Under the pieces are notes generated by a model. It was given only the letters and a program-made list of their open reading frames with translations, was not told where the DNA came from and searched no databases. Positions 10,328 to 20,905 of a stretch of DNA of 64,000 bases are shown piece by piece. The stretch covers positions 917,113,509 through 917,177,508 of the forward strand of contig NC_081414.1 of assembly GCF_030272615.1 (NCBI RefSeq), given 5' to 3'. How positions within the stretch are numbered: position 1 is the first letter of the stretch; the number at the start of each line of letters is the position of its first letter. The stretch is from Cryptomeria japonica (Eukaryota; Streptophyta; Pinopsida; Cupressales; Cupressaceae). Both the position numbers and the translations under genes were made by a program.

Positions 10328-13300
10328 GTGAAGAATAAGCTACTTGTAAACCCTAAGGATAACCTGTCAAATTTTTACTTCAGATCTACCATGGCGCCCA
10401 AGATCCAAGACCCTGTAGTTGTCCAAAATGTGGAGAAGACATCTCTGAAGTATTCCCTAACTCCTAAAGTTACCTCAGAACCGGATGATAAAACTGCATT
10501 TTCACTCATCCCGGATCGAGTCTTATTGGTAGAAGATGTCAGATTCTTTACCAAGTGTCGTGCAGAGGAACTCGGTCATGTAGAGATTAGTGACACATAT
10601 GATGAATTGTGCATTGATGGCAAACTAGATAGTAAATTTGAACATATCAGAATCAAGGGATTAACTGAAGCCCTAGTCTATCCTCATGTGTTCAAACCCC
10701 AATGGGTTAAGTTTGTATTGAGTAGAGTACATGATGATTTCATGTTGCTACAAGAGCAACCGTTCAAGATCCCGAAGGAAGTCATTCACCTAATCATTGG
10801 ATATCCCATCTACGATCATGCTCATGCATAGAAAATGATATCACAAAAGGAGCTAATCAGTCTAACTGGAGTAGAATCTAATTACTGAGGACTGAAATTG
10901 AATAATATCACTGATGCTGAACTAAAATTTGCAATCAGAGTCATTGGTTACTATTTCTTCCAATCTGCAAGGGAAAACAGTGTACCATGTGCTGCAATAG
11001 ACTTGGCCTACAAAATAGTAAAGAAGGGAATGAAAGTAGACTTGTGTGAATTACTACTAAAGAACTTATTTGAGAACCTGAACACAATAAGGAAGTTGAA
11101 GAAGAACAACTCGGCAAACACACTCAAGTTTGGTTCACTAGTTGTTTGTATGTTTTTCTATTTTGAAAAGTTCTTTCCCTCAGTCGGTAAAGTAGTATGG
11201 GAGCTACACTGACCTATCACCCATCAGATCATTGATTACATCAAGAAGTTAGGAGATAACTTTAATGATGTCATGGATGATTACTTTAGCAAATTCCAAG
11301 AGAAAATGCACAACAGGTACAAGATCCCACCATAGCTAGTTGAAAAATACAAGGACAATATTTGTTTTGAAGTCAACACTGATTACTGCTATGTAAATGC
11401 TATTGAACTAAGGATTTGGTCGTTGCAACCAATGGGTTATGAAATTGATTATGATATCACATAGCATCAAATTGATGCCTACCTATCATTGCCAAGGCAT
11501 GCAACTAAACTAAGGTATGGAACCTATGAAGAGGTAAAGGAGAAAGTAAAAATGAGCATTGTAGTTCCTAAGGCTACAAGGAAAGCTACAAAGATGATAA
11601 AAGCTCTATCTAAGAAATTCAGAGAAGAATCCTCATCTACACCTCTCAAAGGCAAGGAAGAATCAAAAGCACAGGAGGCTGCAATAACATTGAGCATAGA
11701 GTTGCCAAAGGGAAAAGTTCTAAAAAGAAAGAAACAAGACATCACAAAGAACCTGCCGACTCCACCAACAAAGAGACCCAACACCAGAGCATCAGCTGCA
11801 TCACCAAGCAAGAAACAAAAGACTATTGCCGCTCCTAAGGTAACAAAGACTTACAAGAAATCTACTCGGAGACTCATCTTGGCAAAAGAGTCGAGTGATA
11901 CAGAGTCTGATGATGCTAACAAATTCCAGATTGTGAAGAGCAAAAAGGCAAACATTCACAGTGTTGAAAACTTTTGTGCCAATCTTAAGGAATACGGTGG
12001 ATTTGTAGGATTCAGATATGTTAAGTATGAGTCTAGGAACAATGATGAGAAATGACAGATTGAAGAAGCTATCATATGTACACTTCTGAAGTTTCGGTTA
12101 GCACCATTGGAACTAGCAAAGTCACTTCCAAGTGAACTCTACTCACATATTGATAACAGATGGAAATATGCAATGGATTCAGAGAGACAAATAAGAGAAA
12201 GAAGTCTTGTCCACTTATTTCCTGACATGTCCATAGCTGAAATCAAGGAGCATTTGTCCACATAAAATTCAAAATTTCTTGTGAAACAGAGAGCCTTAAA
12301 ATTGATTATTGGGCAATATATTGATGTGGAGAATGAGACTAAGGGCAAGTGGCAGGAGATCTTCAAACAAAAGGATGTCGATAAACAATCTAAAATTGAA
12401 ATTGTTGATGTCACCGAGCAAGGTCTAGACCCGGTTGACACAATACAAATTGATGAAGATGTAATGGATGAAGCCGCACCAGAGCAAGAAATGACTGAAG
12501 GCACCACTTATGCAAAACTTGTGTCTAGTGAATCGGTCTTAGAACAAGTTCAGCCTTATCTGCCAATGAAGCCAATAGTACCAACCAAAGCCCCCAGGGA
12601 CACCGAACAAGTTACCAAAGGTAACAAATCTGAAGCTGCAAAAGATACAGGTAACAAGTCTGAAGCTGCAACAGACACAACAAAAGATCAATCATCTCAG
12701 AGACAGACAAGCACAACAAATATTACAGTAGATACCCCTAGCACCAAGCCATCCAAAGACACTGCAACTATTACAGAAATAGTGCAAAGTGTTGCATCTA
12801 CCGAGCAACCTATCGAGGGAGAACAAGCCTCACAAGCACTTGTCTTAGTGCCCCAGACAAAAGGAAAAGAGAAAAAGGTGAGAAAGCATGGTTTTAAATT
12901 TGAATTATCTAAACCGATCGTGTTTCCCAAAGTCGACATCTCCAAATTAAAAGGGCAAGCACTCATTGAATTCGGTGAACTATGCAAAGAAAAGGATGAA
13001 TAGGAGAAACAACTGGCAATACAGAAAAAGAACAAGGTACTTGAAAAGGTTAGGACACTGCTCATAGAAATGCTACCATCAACAACAATGTCAACCGATG
13101 CAGCCATCCATATTCAGTTGGATGAACTCCTTAATCAAATTGAAACATTTAGAGTTGATGCATCCGAATACCTAAGCAAGCTCAAGGATAAAGAGCTCAC
13201 AGCAAAAATGATAGAGGAAGTCCAAAAATCAATTGTTGTTGGCAAGGTAAAACTTGTCAAATTCATTGTTGAGTTGACCTCTCAACTCAAGCACATTCTT

Positions 13301-13701
13301 TATTTATTCCAAAATTGTGTACATTTTCTTTATTTATTAAAGACATCAAAAATAAAACTGATGCAATTGAGAAAGAGATCACCAATCTCTCATCCAAGTT
13401 GACCACTGAGCCTAATTCAGTTCAGACTTTTTACAAAAAGCTACAACAGCTCATGGCTCAATAGTTAGAACTGAGGAATGAAGAGCATAAAAATAGGATG
13501 GATATAATGACCCTTCAAACATTATTCCTTCCTCATCTCTCATCAATCCAAGAGCAGCTTAACCGAGCTACAACCTTATCAACTACCCAAGAGGGGAGCA
13601 CTCTTGATGGCTTGATATCACTCTTATCTGATATTCAAGCACAGAACTCATTAATGGAAAGTCTCAAGGACTCACTCTCAGTCGCCCTCACTGATGCCTA
13701 G
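10328..13701 (+). pseudogene. Long second ORF of element E, unknown function
   Basis: One frame runs from 10328 to about 13340, with stops at 10829 (TAG), 10886 (TGA), 11210 (TGA), about 11333 (TAG), about 11462 (TAG), 12053 (TGA), 12262 (TAA) and 13001 (TAG). A frameshift near 13340 leads to the last part ending at 13701. Total about 1,120 codons. N-terminal third: globular, with a block around 10670-10830 (GLTEAL.YPHVFKP...IPKEVIHLIIGYPIYD) and a block at 10900-11200 (VDLCELLLKNLFENL). Middle: Lys/Ser/Thr-rich and disordered, including basic clusters (KRKKQD, KKQKT). C-terminal: coiled-coil-like. It occupies the place of pol but shows no pol motif. A similar two-block layout occurs at 63,121-64,000, suggesting a recurrent repeat-borne protein. 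I cannot name the family. Confidence 0.65.
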
Positions 13702-14117
13702 ACCAAGTATAAGACTATTTTTGATCAATTACTGCCTCCGGATGCAATTTAAGTTTTTAATGTTTGTCAAAAAGGGGGAGTAATATTATGTTACTACACA
13801 AGGGAGGAAAGCCTAGCAAAGGGGGAGTAATTCTACACTTGGAGAGTAGTACAGTTTTGATAAGACAATTTTGAGTATTGTATACAAGGGGAGTATACCA
13901 AGCAGAATATACAGAGCATTCAGAGCACACAAGTACAGTACAGAACTGAACCGAACATGCAAAATTCAGAGTTATGTATAGGATAATGATAAGGGGAGTA
14001 TATCTACATATACTATTGACTATTGTACATATTGTCAAGTATAGTCATTTTGTCAAGTATATAGTTTTTTGAGTTATGACTTTGTAAGTAGTTTTTGTCA
14101 AACATCTCAACTAATGT

Positions 14118-14130
14118 CAAAAGGGGAGAT
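14118..14130 (+). promoter_or_regulatory. Polypurine tract of element E
   Basis: CAAAAGGGGAGAT directly precedes the 3' LTR; it is the expected plus-strand primer. Four further AAGGGG(G)AG blocks lie upstream at 13771, 13818, 13886 and 13991. The first is followed at 13789 by TGTTACTAC, identical to the first nine bases of the LTR. Confidence 0.85.
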
Positions 14131-15300
14131 TGTTACTACTTATCAAATTGCCATTAGTTTCATATCCAAAGTCATACTATATTCTAGTCGATACACAGAG
14201 AGAAGTCGGTATGAACAGTTTAGTCGGTTACTGAAGAAAGTAGTCATAGAACACAGTATTCACCGAGCTGTTTATCGAGTAAAGGGTCATGGCTACCGAG
14301 TGGTAAAGTTAACTCACCAAGTTGATATTCACAGAGTGAAACATTTTACTAGATACATTGAACCTGGACATGCACATGAAAACGTGTTACAAGATCGAGG
14401 CACATCTAACCGTTTTTGCATTGGAAATTGCACTATGAGATTATGTATGATTACAAGGCCAATCTAACCTATGAGATATTTTGTTTAGTTATTCATTCGA
14501 AGAATCTTTTTGTAAGATCGAAGCAATGAATCAGATCACCACTGTAAGAGATCTATATATACAACATGATTCTAGGGTTAGACATATGACATGATATGAT
14601 GTGATAAGAGATGCAATGAGATAGCAGTGTGTATGCATGAAGGAAGACTATTATAGAGACATAGAGAGGTCACCAAGAAGGTTATCAGTGAATAGTCAAA
14701 GAACAGAGTAAACAGAAGGGTTTACCGAGTTTCATTATGGGTTACTGAGGTATGCTACAAGATAGGTAATCTTATTCAGAGCACATAGAATCTGCTTTAA
14801 CATTTTAGATGTAAAGTTACAGATATTTGTAATGATTATATTGTAATATTTTGAAGTTGCAAGAGAAACCTTTAACAGGGTAAAAGACTCTAACCAAGTC
14901 TATAAATTGTAAATCCTTTAACCAGGTGCTACACTTATATAGTGTTGTAAAAATCCTTTAGTAAGGTAGATCTAACTGATCTTAATACTCCTAACAGGGT
15001 AAGCTATCAGAAATAGCTAAATGTAGCTCTAACTGAGCATTCTTTATTATTGCAGTAGTGAAGTTGTCGGTGCCATCCCCACCACAGTTTTTCTCTCTAA
15101 CCAAGAGTTTCTGCGTGACCAAAATATATGTGTTATGGAGTGAATCATGTATGATTGTTATCTGTTGATTATAGTTTTATTTTACGTTACTGCACTATTA
15201 TGTTTATGCATAACAATAAGGTTATCACAAAAGAAAAATTTTGGAGTACTGATTCACCCCTCCCCTCTTAGTACATTAGCTTTCTATATTGGGCCTAACA
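14131..15300 (+). repeat. 3' LTR of element E
   Basis: 1,170 bp partner of 7395-8590, with the same ends and the same internal hairpins. It lacks about 26 bp near its start (after CTAGTCG) and carries scattered substitutions. It is followed by AGATAT, matching the sequence before the 5' LTR. Confidence 0.92.
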
Positions 15301-15728
15301 AGATATATTATGTGATATTAAAGGACCTATCACATGAAATTAAGTACATGTCTTAAATATTCAATATATATAAGTTAGAACCTAAACTATGACATAATAG
15401 GTCTTATTAATTTTATGACTTAATAGGTCTTATCTATTATAAATGGACTTAATTATATAGGAGAAAAATTAAATTACACAACAAGCAGGTTAATGGAATT
15501 TGAAATTTGCAAATACACATATTATCTCAAATTAATTATGCTTTCCAATTAAAATGAGATTATTTTTAATCCTATTATTTCCAATTAATTTAATTAAGAT
15601 TTTTTAAATTAATTTTCATTAAAAATAGTAGATAAAAAGTATTGAACTAATTAATACTAACAAATAAACACTACTTTTGGTACGTAATACATATAAAATT
15701 AAATAGAAATAAAAATAAAAATACATAC

Positions 15729-15831
15729 TTGCATCATGATATCTTTGTCTTCTTTGTTCTTGATATCTTTCTATTGTTTTGGGAGAATAATTCCTTGAAG
15801 TCTTATTTTGCCTTCTCTTCTTGTTCCCCAT
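15729..15831 (-). pseudogene. Probable first exon of the same pseudogene
   Basis: Starting at ATG 15831 the minus strand reads MGNKKRRQNKTSRNYS then PKTIERYQEQRRQRYHDA, a basic N-terminus. It ends after GCA-A at 15729, followed by a strong donor GTATGT. The acceptor at 6501-6502 (TTATGTGCAG) opens with AA-CGG-GCT-CGA, so the phase-1 junction gives Lys-Arg-Ala-Arg in the frame of exon 2. Retroelement E lies between the two and would be inside intron 1; without it the intron would be about 1.3 kb. An upstream in-frame ATG at 15861 adds ten residues and is less likely. The link rests on splice phase, basic composition and E's flanking duplication, not on homology. Confidence 0.5.
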
Positions 15832-15861
15832 GCTTTTAAAAAAACCTTCAAATATCTTCAA

Positions 15862-17713
15862 ATTATTGCCCTCAAAATAATTTTCAAATGTCTTCTCTCA
15901 TCCAAAAATATGAATTATTTTAATCATTTGTGTGATAAAAAAAGAAAAAAATTATGGACATTTATACAACTCCACAAATGAAAAAAAAAAAGTTTGCATC
16001 AGCCAGAGTTTGAAGGAAACCCGACAGTTAAAAATGGTCAGGTTCGTTCGAACCTGACCATTACGAAAAAGTACAGGCCAAAATTAAGCCCATGGGTTCG
16101 AGTGAATGAGGGTTCGAGTGAACCCCTTATGGTTCGAGCGAACCCAATTCGATCGAAGTACTATTCATTTGAACCATGCTGTTAGAGGTTTCTCCCAAAA
16201 ATTTTCAGAGTTCTAAAGAATTTATGACTTCAGAGCTCTGATTCAAAGAACGAATGAAATAATCTTGATAACCCAAAAATATTAGATGGTAGTACTCAGA
16301 GAAATCTTTCCAACGAGTATAATTTTGTTATATTTTGAATTTATTATGTTCTTGTTTTTTTAATTTTATGGAAAATTGGGTTTTCACTGAACTTGAACTT
16401 CTCTATTCAACACATCAAGAAAAATAAGAAACTAATTCAAAAAAATTCTGAAAAATATCTACGCCCCTGCAATTGATGTCTTCTTTCTAACAAAAAAAAT
16501 AAAATTGAATTTCGATATATATAGAACAAGTTATGTGTTCAAACTTAAACCTATGTCTGAATTATGACTGGTCGGACTTCAAAACTTTATAAAATAAAAT
16601 ATATTGAACATATCACTATCAAACCAAATGCAAGCCCTGGATATTGATGTTGCAAACCAAAATTCAAAAAAATTGAGTTTTTATAATTTATAGAAAAAAA
16701 GTTATGCATTTCGAGAGGCACGTTACTCTTAAAAAATGTAGTCTGTTGTAAGAAACTACTTTTCGAGGGAGATGGAAAATTTAAAAAAAAATCCTTCAAA
16801 AAAATTTGAAAAAAATGTATATAGAATCTACAAACAAAATGCTACAAATCACTAATTTATTTACATCATCTTCAAATTTTTAATAGTTTAAAAGTTATAG
16901 TTCTCAGAAGTTGAAGATTATTTTTAAAATGTTCATCTCAGTGTCAAAAGTGGCAAAAAAGTGGGAACCATTATTGTGAGTTCACCCATGTGTTGATCAT
17001 GCAAACCATCCATACAAATCTATACAAATGCAGAAAACACAAGAAAAATGGGATAAAATTGTAGTCACAGATTTGTTTTGAAAGCAAGAATTTCATTCAA
17101 AGCTTCTTCTAAATTGTTGGCATCATTCCTCAAGACTATATCATGCCAAGGAACTCCTCCAACCACCCCCAATGTGTACACTCAACCAACTAACCGTTGG
17201 GGTAACCATAATTCAAAATTTGACAAAGTTGCTTATGACAACATTGCAACTTTTTTAACATTTATTAAATTTGGATCTTTCCTTCACACAAAAGGGCGAG
17301 TGAACACACAACACAACTAAGACCCCTAAACACCAAAAATACAAATAAAATGCCCATACAAGGCCTTGGACCAATTTTACACATCTTGGAGCCTTAGGAC
17401 TTATTACATTGTCTTAGGACCTAATCAATAGGCCTTCAAGGCCAAAATCATCCTAAAACCTACCTCAAAGCATAACCATGAATCAAGCACATATCCTAGT
17501 GATGCAAACATATATTCTAGTGCCCCTGCACCATGAATTCATGTGCATTTCCCTTATGTAATATTTATGTACTCCTGATCACAGTATATGAAGATTGTGG
17601 GTTCCAGTCCCACTGTGATTTTTCCATTTCCGGATTTCCACCTAAAAATCCTGGTATTATGATTTTGTGGTTGTTTCTCTTATGTTCCCACATTTGCTTC
17701 CGGTGGTCTGAGA
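15862..17713. other. No gene seen; AT-rich with a palindrome cluster
   Basis: Low-GC spacer. A cluster of GGTTCGA-type palindromes lies at 16033-16157 (separate entry). The remainder, including short open frames at 17078 and 17533, shows no recognisable protein. The upstream start of the element D LTR should lie in its right part, but I could not place it. Confidence 0.6.
16033..16157. repeat. Cluster of GGTTCG palindromes
   Basis: A perfect 14-bp inverted repeat with a 2-base centre spans 16033-16062 (arms AATGGTCAGGTTCG and CGAACCTGACCATT). Then follow GGTTCGAGTGAA at 16095, GGTTC-GAGT-GAACC at 16111-16124, GGTTCG-AG-CGAACC at 16131-16144 and TTCGATCGAA near 16148. It lies about 200-330 bp upstream of the inferred first exon of the minus-strand transposase-like pseudogene. 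Function unknown. Confidence 0.7.
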
Positions 17714-17834
17714 ATAAGTTGAAAATTTTATTTGTCGATAGATCACTGATTCAGCCCCCAAGTTGAAAAATTTATTTGTCGATAGATCACTGATTCAGCC
17801 CCCCCCCCCCTCTCAGTGATCCTTGATTCCAACA
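17714..17834 (+). repeat. Right end of 5' LTR of element D
   Basis: Ends in GATTCCAACA just before a decayed primer-binding site (TGGTATTAGAGT, 17837-17848). A unit of about 47 bp starting AGTTGAAAA and ending in a C run is duplicated in tandem (about 17714-17759 and 17760-17806). A 9-bp hairpin GATCACTGA / TCAGTGATC with a C-rich loop spans 17785-17821. The left boundary of the LTR was not found. Confidence 0.7.
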
Positions 17835-17932
17835 ATTGGTATTAGAGTCTAGTTCCTCTGAGGAAGCCTAACCATGTGAGGAAGGTCTGGGAGATTAAAT
17901 CAATGGGTTTTGGTTTTTAGAGATAACTTTGT

Positions 17933-19080
17933 GTGGCACTCGAGGATCTTGATGCAGTAAGAAATGAGACAATCTCCTTAAAGAGAAAATTGAATGCAGC
18001 GGAGGACTTCATTAATGATTTGAAAGATCAGGTCAACACATCAAGAGACAAGAGGAAAGAGCTGATGGACAAGATGAAGGAGAAAGAAGATCAAAGCATG
18101 GAAAATCAACACAAAGCTGATGAATGTGATAAACTTGCAAGAGAAAATGTTGTATTGAAGAATGAGATGGAATCCATTGTGATGAAGTTGACTAAGGAGA
18201 TTGAAGACCAGAAGAAGAATGAAGAAAGCTTAACACAATCATTGAAGGTAAGAGTAGATGAATGCTTCAGGCTTACCTATCAGAATGATCAATTGAAGCT
18301 AGAGTTTGCACAATCAAGGAATAATGATGAAGAACTTGAAAGATAGATTTTTGCCCTAAGAGATGAACTTGCTACTATAAATGAATAAAAAGACAAATTC
18401 AATGCCAACTCAACAAGTCTTGATGAGATGTTGGAAAGTCGGAGACATGGAAAGGACATGTGAGGACTTGGATTTGAGAAGGGAGAATCCTCCGGATCTG
18501 GACAAGGCAATGCAAAACCTAATTACAAGAAGAGTAAGAATCCTCTGGTAGGACAACCTAATGCTCATATATTCAATGGTAGATGCTTTACTTTTAATAA
18601 ATTTGGTCATATGGAAAATTAGTGTAGAAGTAGGATGAATAATGGAATGAATAATATGAACAATGGTCCTACCTTTACCAGTCTTTGTTTCATATGCAAT
18701 AACTTTGGTCACAATTCAAATATGCACAGAGCAGTAATGAAGAATTTAAAGAACAAAAGATGTTATGCTTGTGGGATGTATGGACATATCTCTAACCAAT
18801 GCAGGATGAGACTAAATCAGATGAATTTCAGACCTATGTAGAGAAATGTTGTTTGTCGTGCATGCAATAAAACTGGTCACATTGCAAAATTCTACAGAAG
18901 CAAGAATAATGATCTGGTAAACAAAGGGAAACTAGATGAGAAAGGAAAAGCTAAAGTTGAAGAGATCAGAGACAAACATGAGAAGATGTGGGTTAGAAAA
19001 GATGAATCCAAGACAAATAGTGGATTTGCACCCAAATCCGGTTTAGGATCTTCATCCGATAACCAAGGCGTTTGCCCTTA
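17933..19080 (+). pseudogene. gag of element D, coiled coil plus zinc knuckles
   Basis: One frame with stops at 18344, 18386, 18461, 18620 and 18839. N-terminal part: heptad-rich (LKRKLNAAEDFINDLKDQV and onward to about 18340). C-terminal part: Asn-rich linker and CCHC-like knuckles, of which CYACGMYGHISNQC (about 18760-18800) is complete and CRACNKTGHIAKFY, CFICNNFGHNSNMH and CFTFNKFGHMEN are damaged. The layout matches the gag of element E. No pol follows, because the LTR of element A begins at 19154. D appears to be an older element into which A inserted. Confidence 0.75.
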
Positions 19081-19153
19081 GGGGGTAGCATTTTCATGCA
19101 CAATCTTGTAGAACCCCCCAGAGAGATCTGTGATCGATCAAGGTTGATTGAAG

Positions 19154-20831
19154 TGTTGGAATTTGGCATAATTGATACATATGAGTTGATGTAGTTAAAG
19201 ACCGATGACTGCATTGGTAGAGGATAGAAGACTATTTGTGATGAAGAGATTGAGATTTTTTTATTAGATGACTTGATCAATTATTCGTGTTGTCATTGAT
19301 GGAAACTGATGTTAAATGATGATTACTGATATTCCTGATTTTTTTTTTTCATCTAAGTGATTTGGTTTACCGAAAGACAAGGTTTACCAGCAAAGAACTG
19401 AAGTCTGTGAAATAGGACTTTAACCGGTAAAGAAGAGATGTTCTGGTTGAATTGGACGATCGGCGATGATTGGTGATTTATGGTTTGGAATGTGAACTTG
19501 TATCATGGAAAGGTGTATCTAACTAGAACCGGAACTTGTGATGACTATCAGAAGGCATGTTTCAACTTTCTAATGAAGTTTTGCTAAGGTTTTAGTAGGG
19601 TTTAAGATCGATGAAGAAATCATCAAACCGCTAATGATTTTTGTTATGACGGTGATCAATGATGAGTCTACATGAAGGTGGTAACACGACACAACCTGTG
19701 TGAGATTTTTGATTGTTGTTTTGGTAAGATTCAAGGAATAATTTCTTAGGAAACAACGAAATGCTTAGTGGAGTATTTTGAGGTTTTGACTTTGGTATAG
19801 ATCGGATTTTCGTGATGGGTTTTGATCAACCAATGATTGATATTCCATTGTAATTTGATGTAATGATCTATATATTGATCTGAGATGATATCTTATGATT
19901 TGTATTATAATTTCATGATGTAATTAGGGTTTAGTGGCCGACCTAGTTGAGATGGCTATTTAGGATGGCACAGTTGATGTTTATTGTGTTGATGGTCTTA
20001 AGAGAGTGTGTTGAGCTATCCAAGAGAAGTGTGAGATCTTCCTTAGAGTTGCAGAGTGTTTAGCATTTCTCGATCTGATTTAGCAAGATGAGAAGTGCAA
20101 AAAATAAATCACTTTTTCACTATTGTTCCCTAATAGTTGCAGCAGGTTAAATCCCTTAACCGGGTAGGTCCTAACAGGCCTTAAATATTTAAGTCCCCTA
20201 ATAGGTCAGCTCTCAAAAGAGTGTTAAATCCTCTAACGAGGTTGATCCTAACAGATCATCAAGCTCATAACCGGGCTTCTAGGCAAATCCCTTAACTAAG
20301 TGACTCCTACCACGATATGCTCGTAACAGGGCGTATTCTAAGCTCCTAACAGGGTGTACTTCAAAAGAGTACAAATATTTGTGGGTGCCAACTCCCACCA
20401 TGTTTTTTCCCTATTTGGGTTTCCAAGTCAAAATTATGGTGTTCATGTGTGGAATACTTTTCATGTGATGTTCTTGTTTATGTTACATTTCATGCACTAT
20501 TTTTTAGTACACCGATTATGATGTTTTATCATATGTTTATCAAAGGTTACCAGTACTAATAAGAGTTTTTGGAGAAGGTGTTTGATCTGATTGATGAGGA
20601 TAATGAGTTAGTAAATGATCAAATCTATATGATTTCTTAAGTGGTGAAATTATTTGATTAATGTGTTAGAAAATATGATAAAGAGGTTGTTAGATCTAAT
20701 AAAAGAAGTTGAGATATTTGTTAAATGATTTCAGATCTGATATAAGTTTGTTTTTGGTTTATAGTTTAAATTTGTATTAATATTGATTCACCCCCCCTCT
20801 CAATATTAACCAGATCCTCATAGGATTAACA
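19154..20831 (+). repeat. 5' LTR of element A
   Basis: 1,678 bp, beginning TGTTGGAATTTGGC and ending CATAGGATTAACA. It aligns by eye with 49120-50494 (element B) over most of its length. It contains the TAAC mini-hairpin array at 20153-20362 and a perfect 10-bp hairpin, TTAATATTGA / TCAATATTAA with a C-rich loop, at 20777-20809. Confidence 0.88.
20153..20362 (+). other. TAAC-loop mini-hairpin array in A leader
   Basis: About nine units in 210 bp. Clear ones: CCC-TTAACC-GGG (20153-20164), GG(T)C-CTAACA-GGCC (about 20166-20179), CCTC-TAAC-GAGG (20230-20241), GATC-CTAACA-GATC (20244-20257), AGCTC-ATAACC-GGGCT (20262-20277) and GCTC-GTAACA-GGGC (near 20317). Stems differ while the loop core stays TAAC, as expected for selected RNA stem-loops. 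Confidence 0.65.
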
Positions 20832-20833
20832 AT

Positions 20834-20845
20834 TGGTATCAGAGC
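20834..20845 (+). promoter_or_regulatory. Primer-binding site of element A
   Basis: TGGTATCAGAGC, two bases after the LTR end; initiator tRNA-Met type. Confidence 0.9.
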
Positions 20846-20905
20846 CTTGGTCCTCTATGTGCAGAAAGCTTAACTACTTGAGAGAAAGATTCTTTGGAAG
20901 TCAAG

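Larger units (their letters stand above)
7395..15300 (+). mobile_element. LTR retrotransposon E, pol-less, 7.9 kb
   Basis: Complete element: 5' LTR 7395-8590, primer-binding site 8593-8604, gag 8653-10005, long second ORF 10328-13701, polypurine tract 14118-14130 and 3' LTR 14131-15300. LTR ends are TGTTA...TAACA. The six bases AGATAT flank both sides (7389-7394 and 15301-15306), consistent with a target-site duplication; copia elements usually make five. I find no protease, integrase, reverse transcriptase or RNase H motif in any frame, so the element would have needed enzymes from elsewhere. Gag style and tRNA-Met primer point to a Ty1/copia relative. Stops and a frameshift show that both ORFs are now dead. 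Confidence 0.88.

Noticed and set aside
14069..14467. 132-codon ORF at the start of the 3' LTR of E
   Set aside because: It overlaps the polypurine tract and LTR, and the 5' LTR copy is not open over the same stretch; it is an incidental frame.
16033..16062. Terminal inverted repeat of a DNA transposon carrying the transposase-like gene
   Set aside because: No matching partner was found beyond the other end of the gene (below 3463), so it cannot be called a transposon end.
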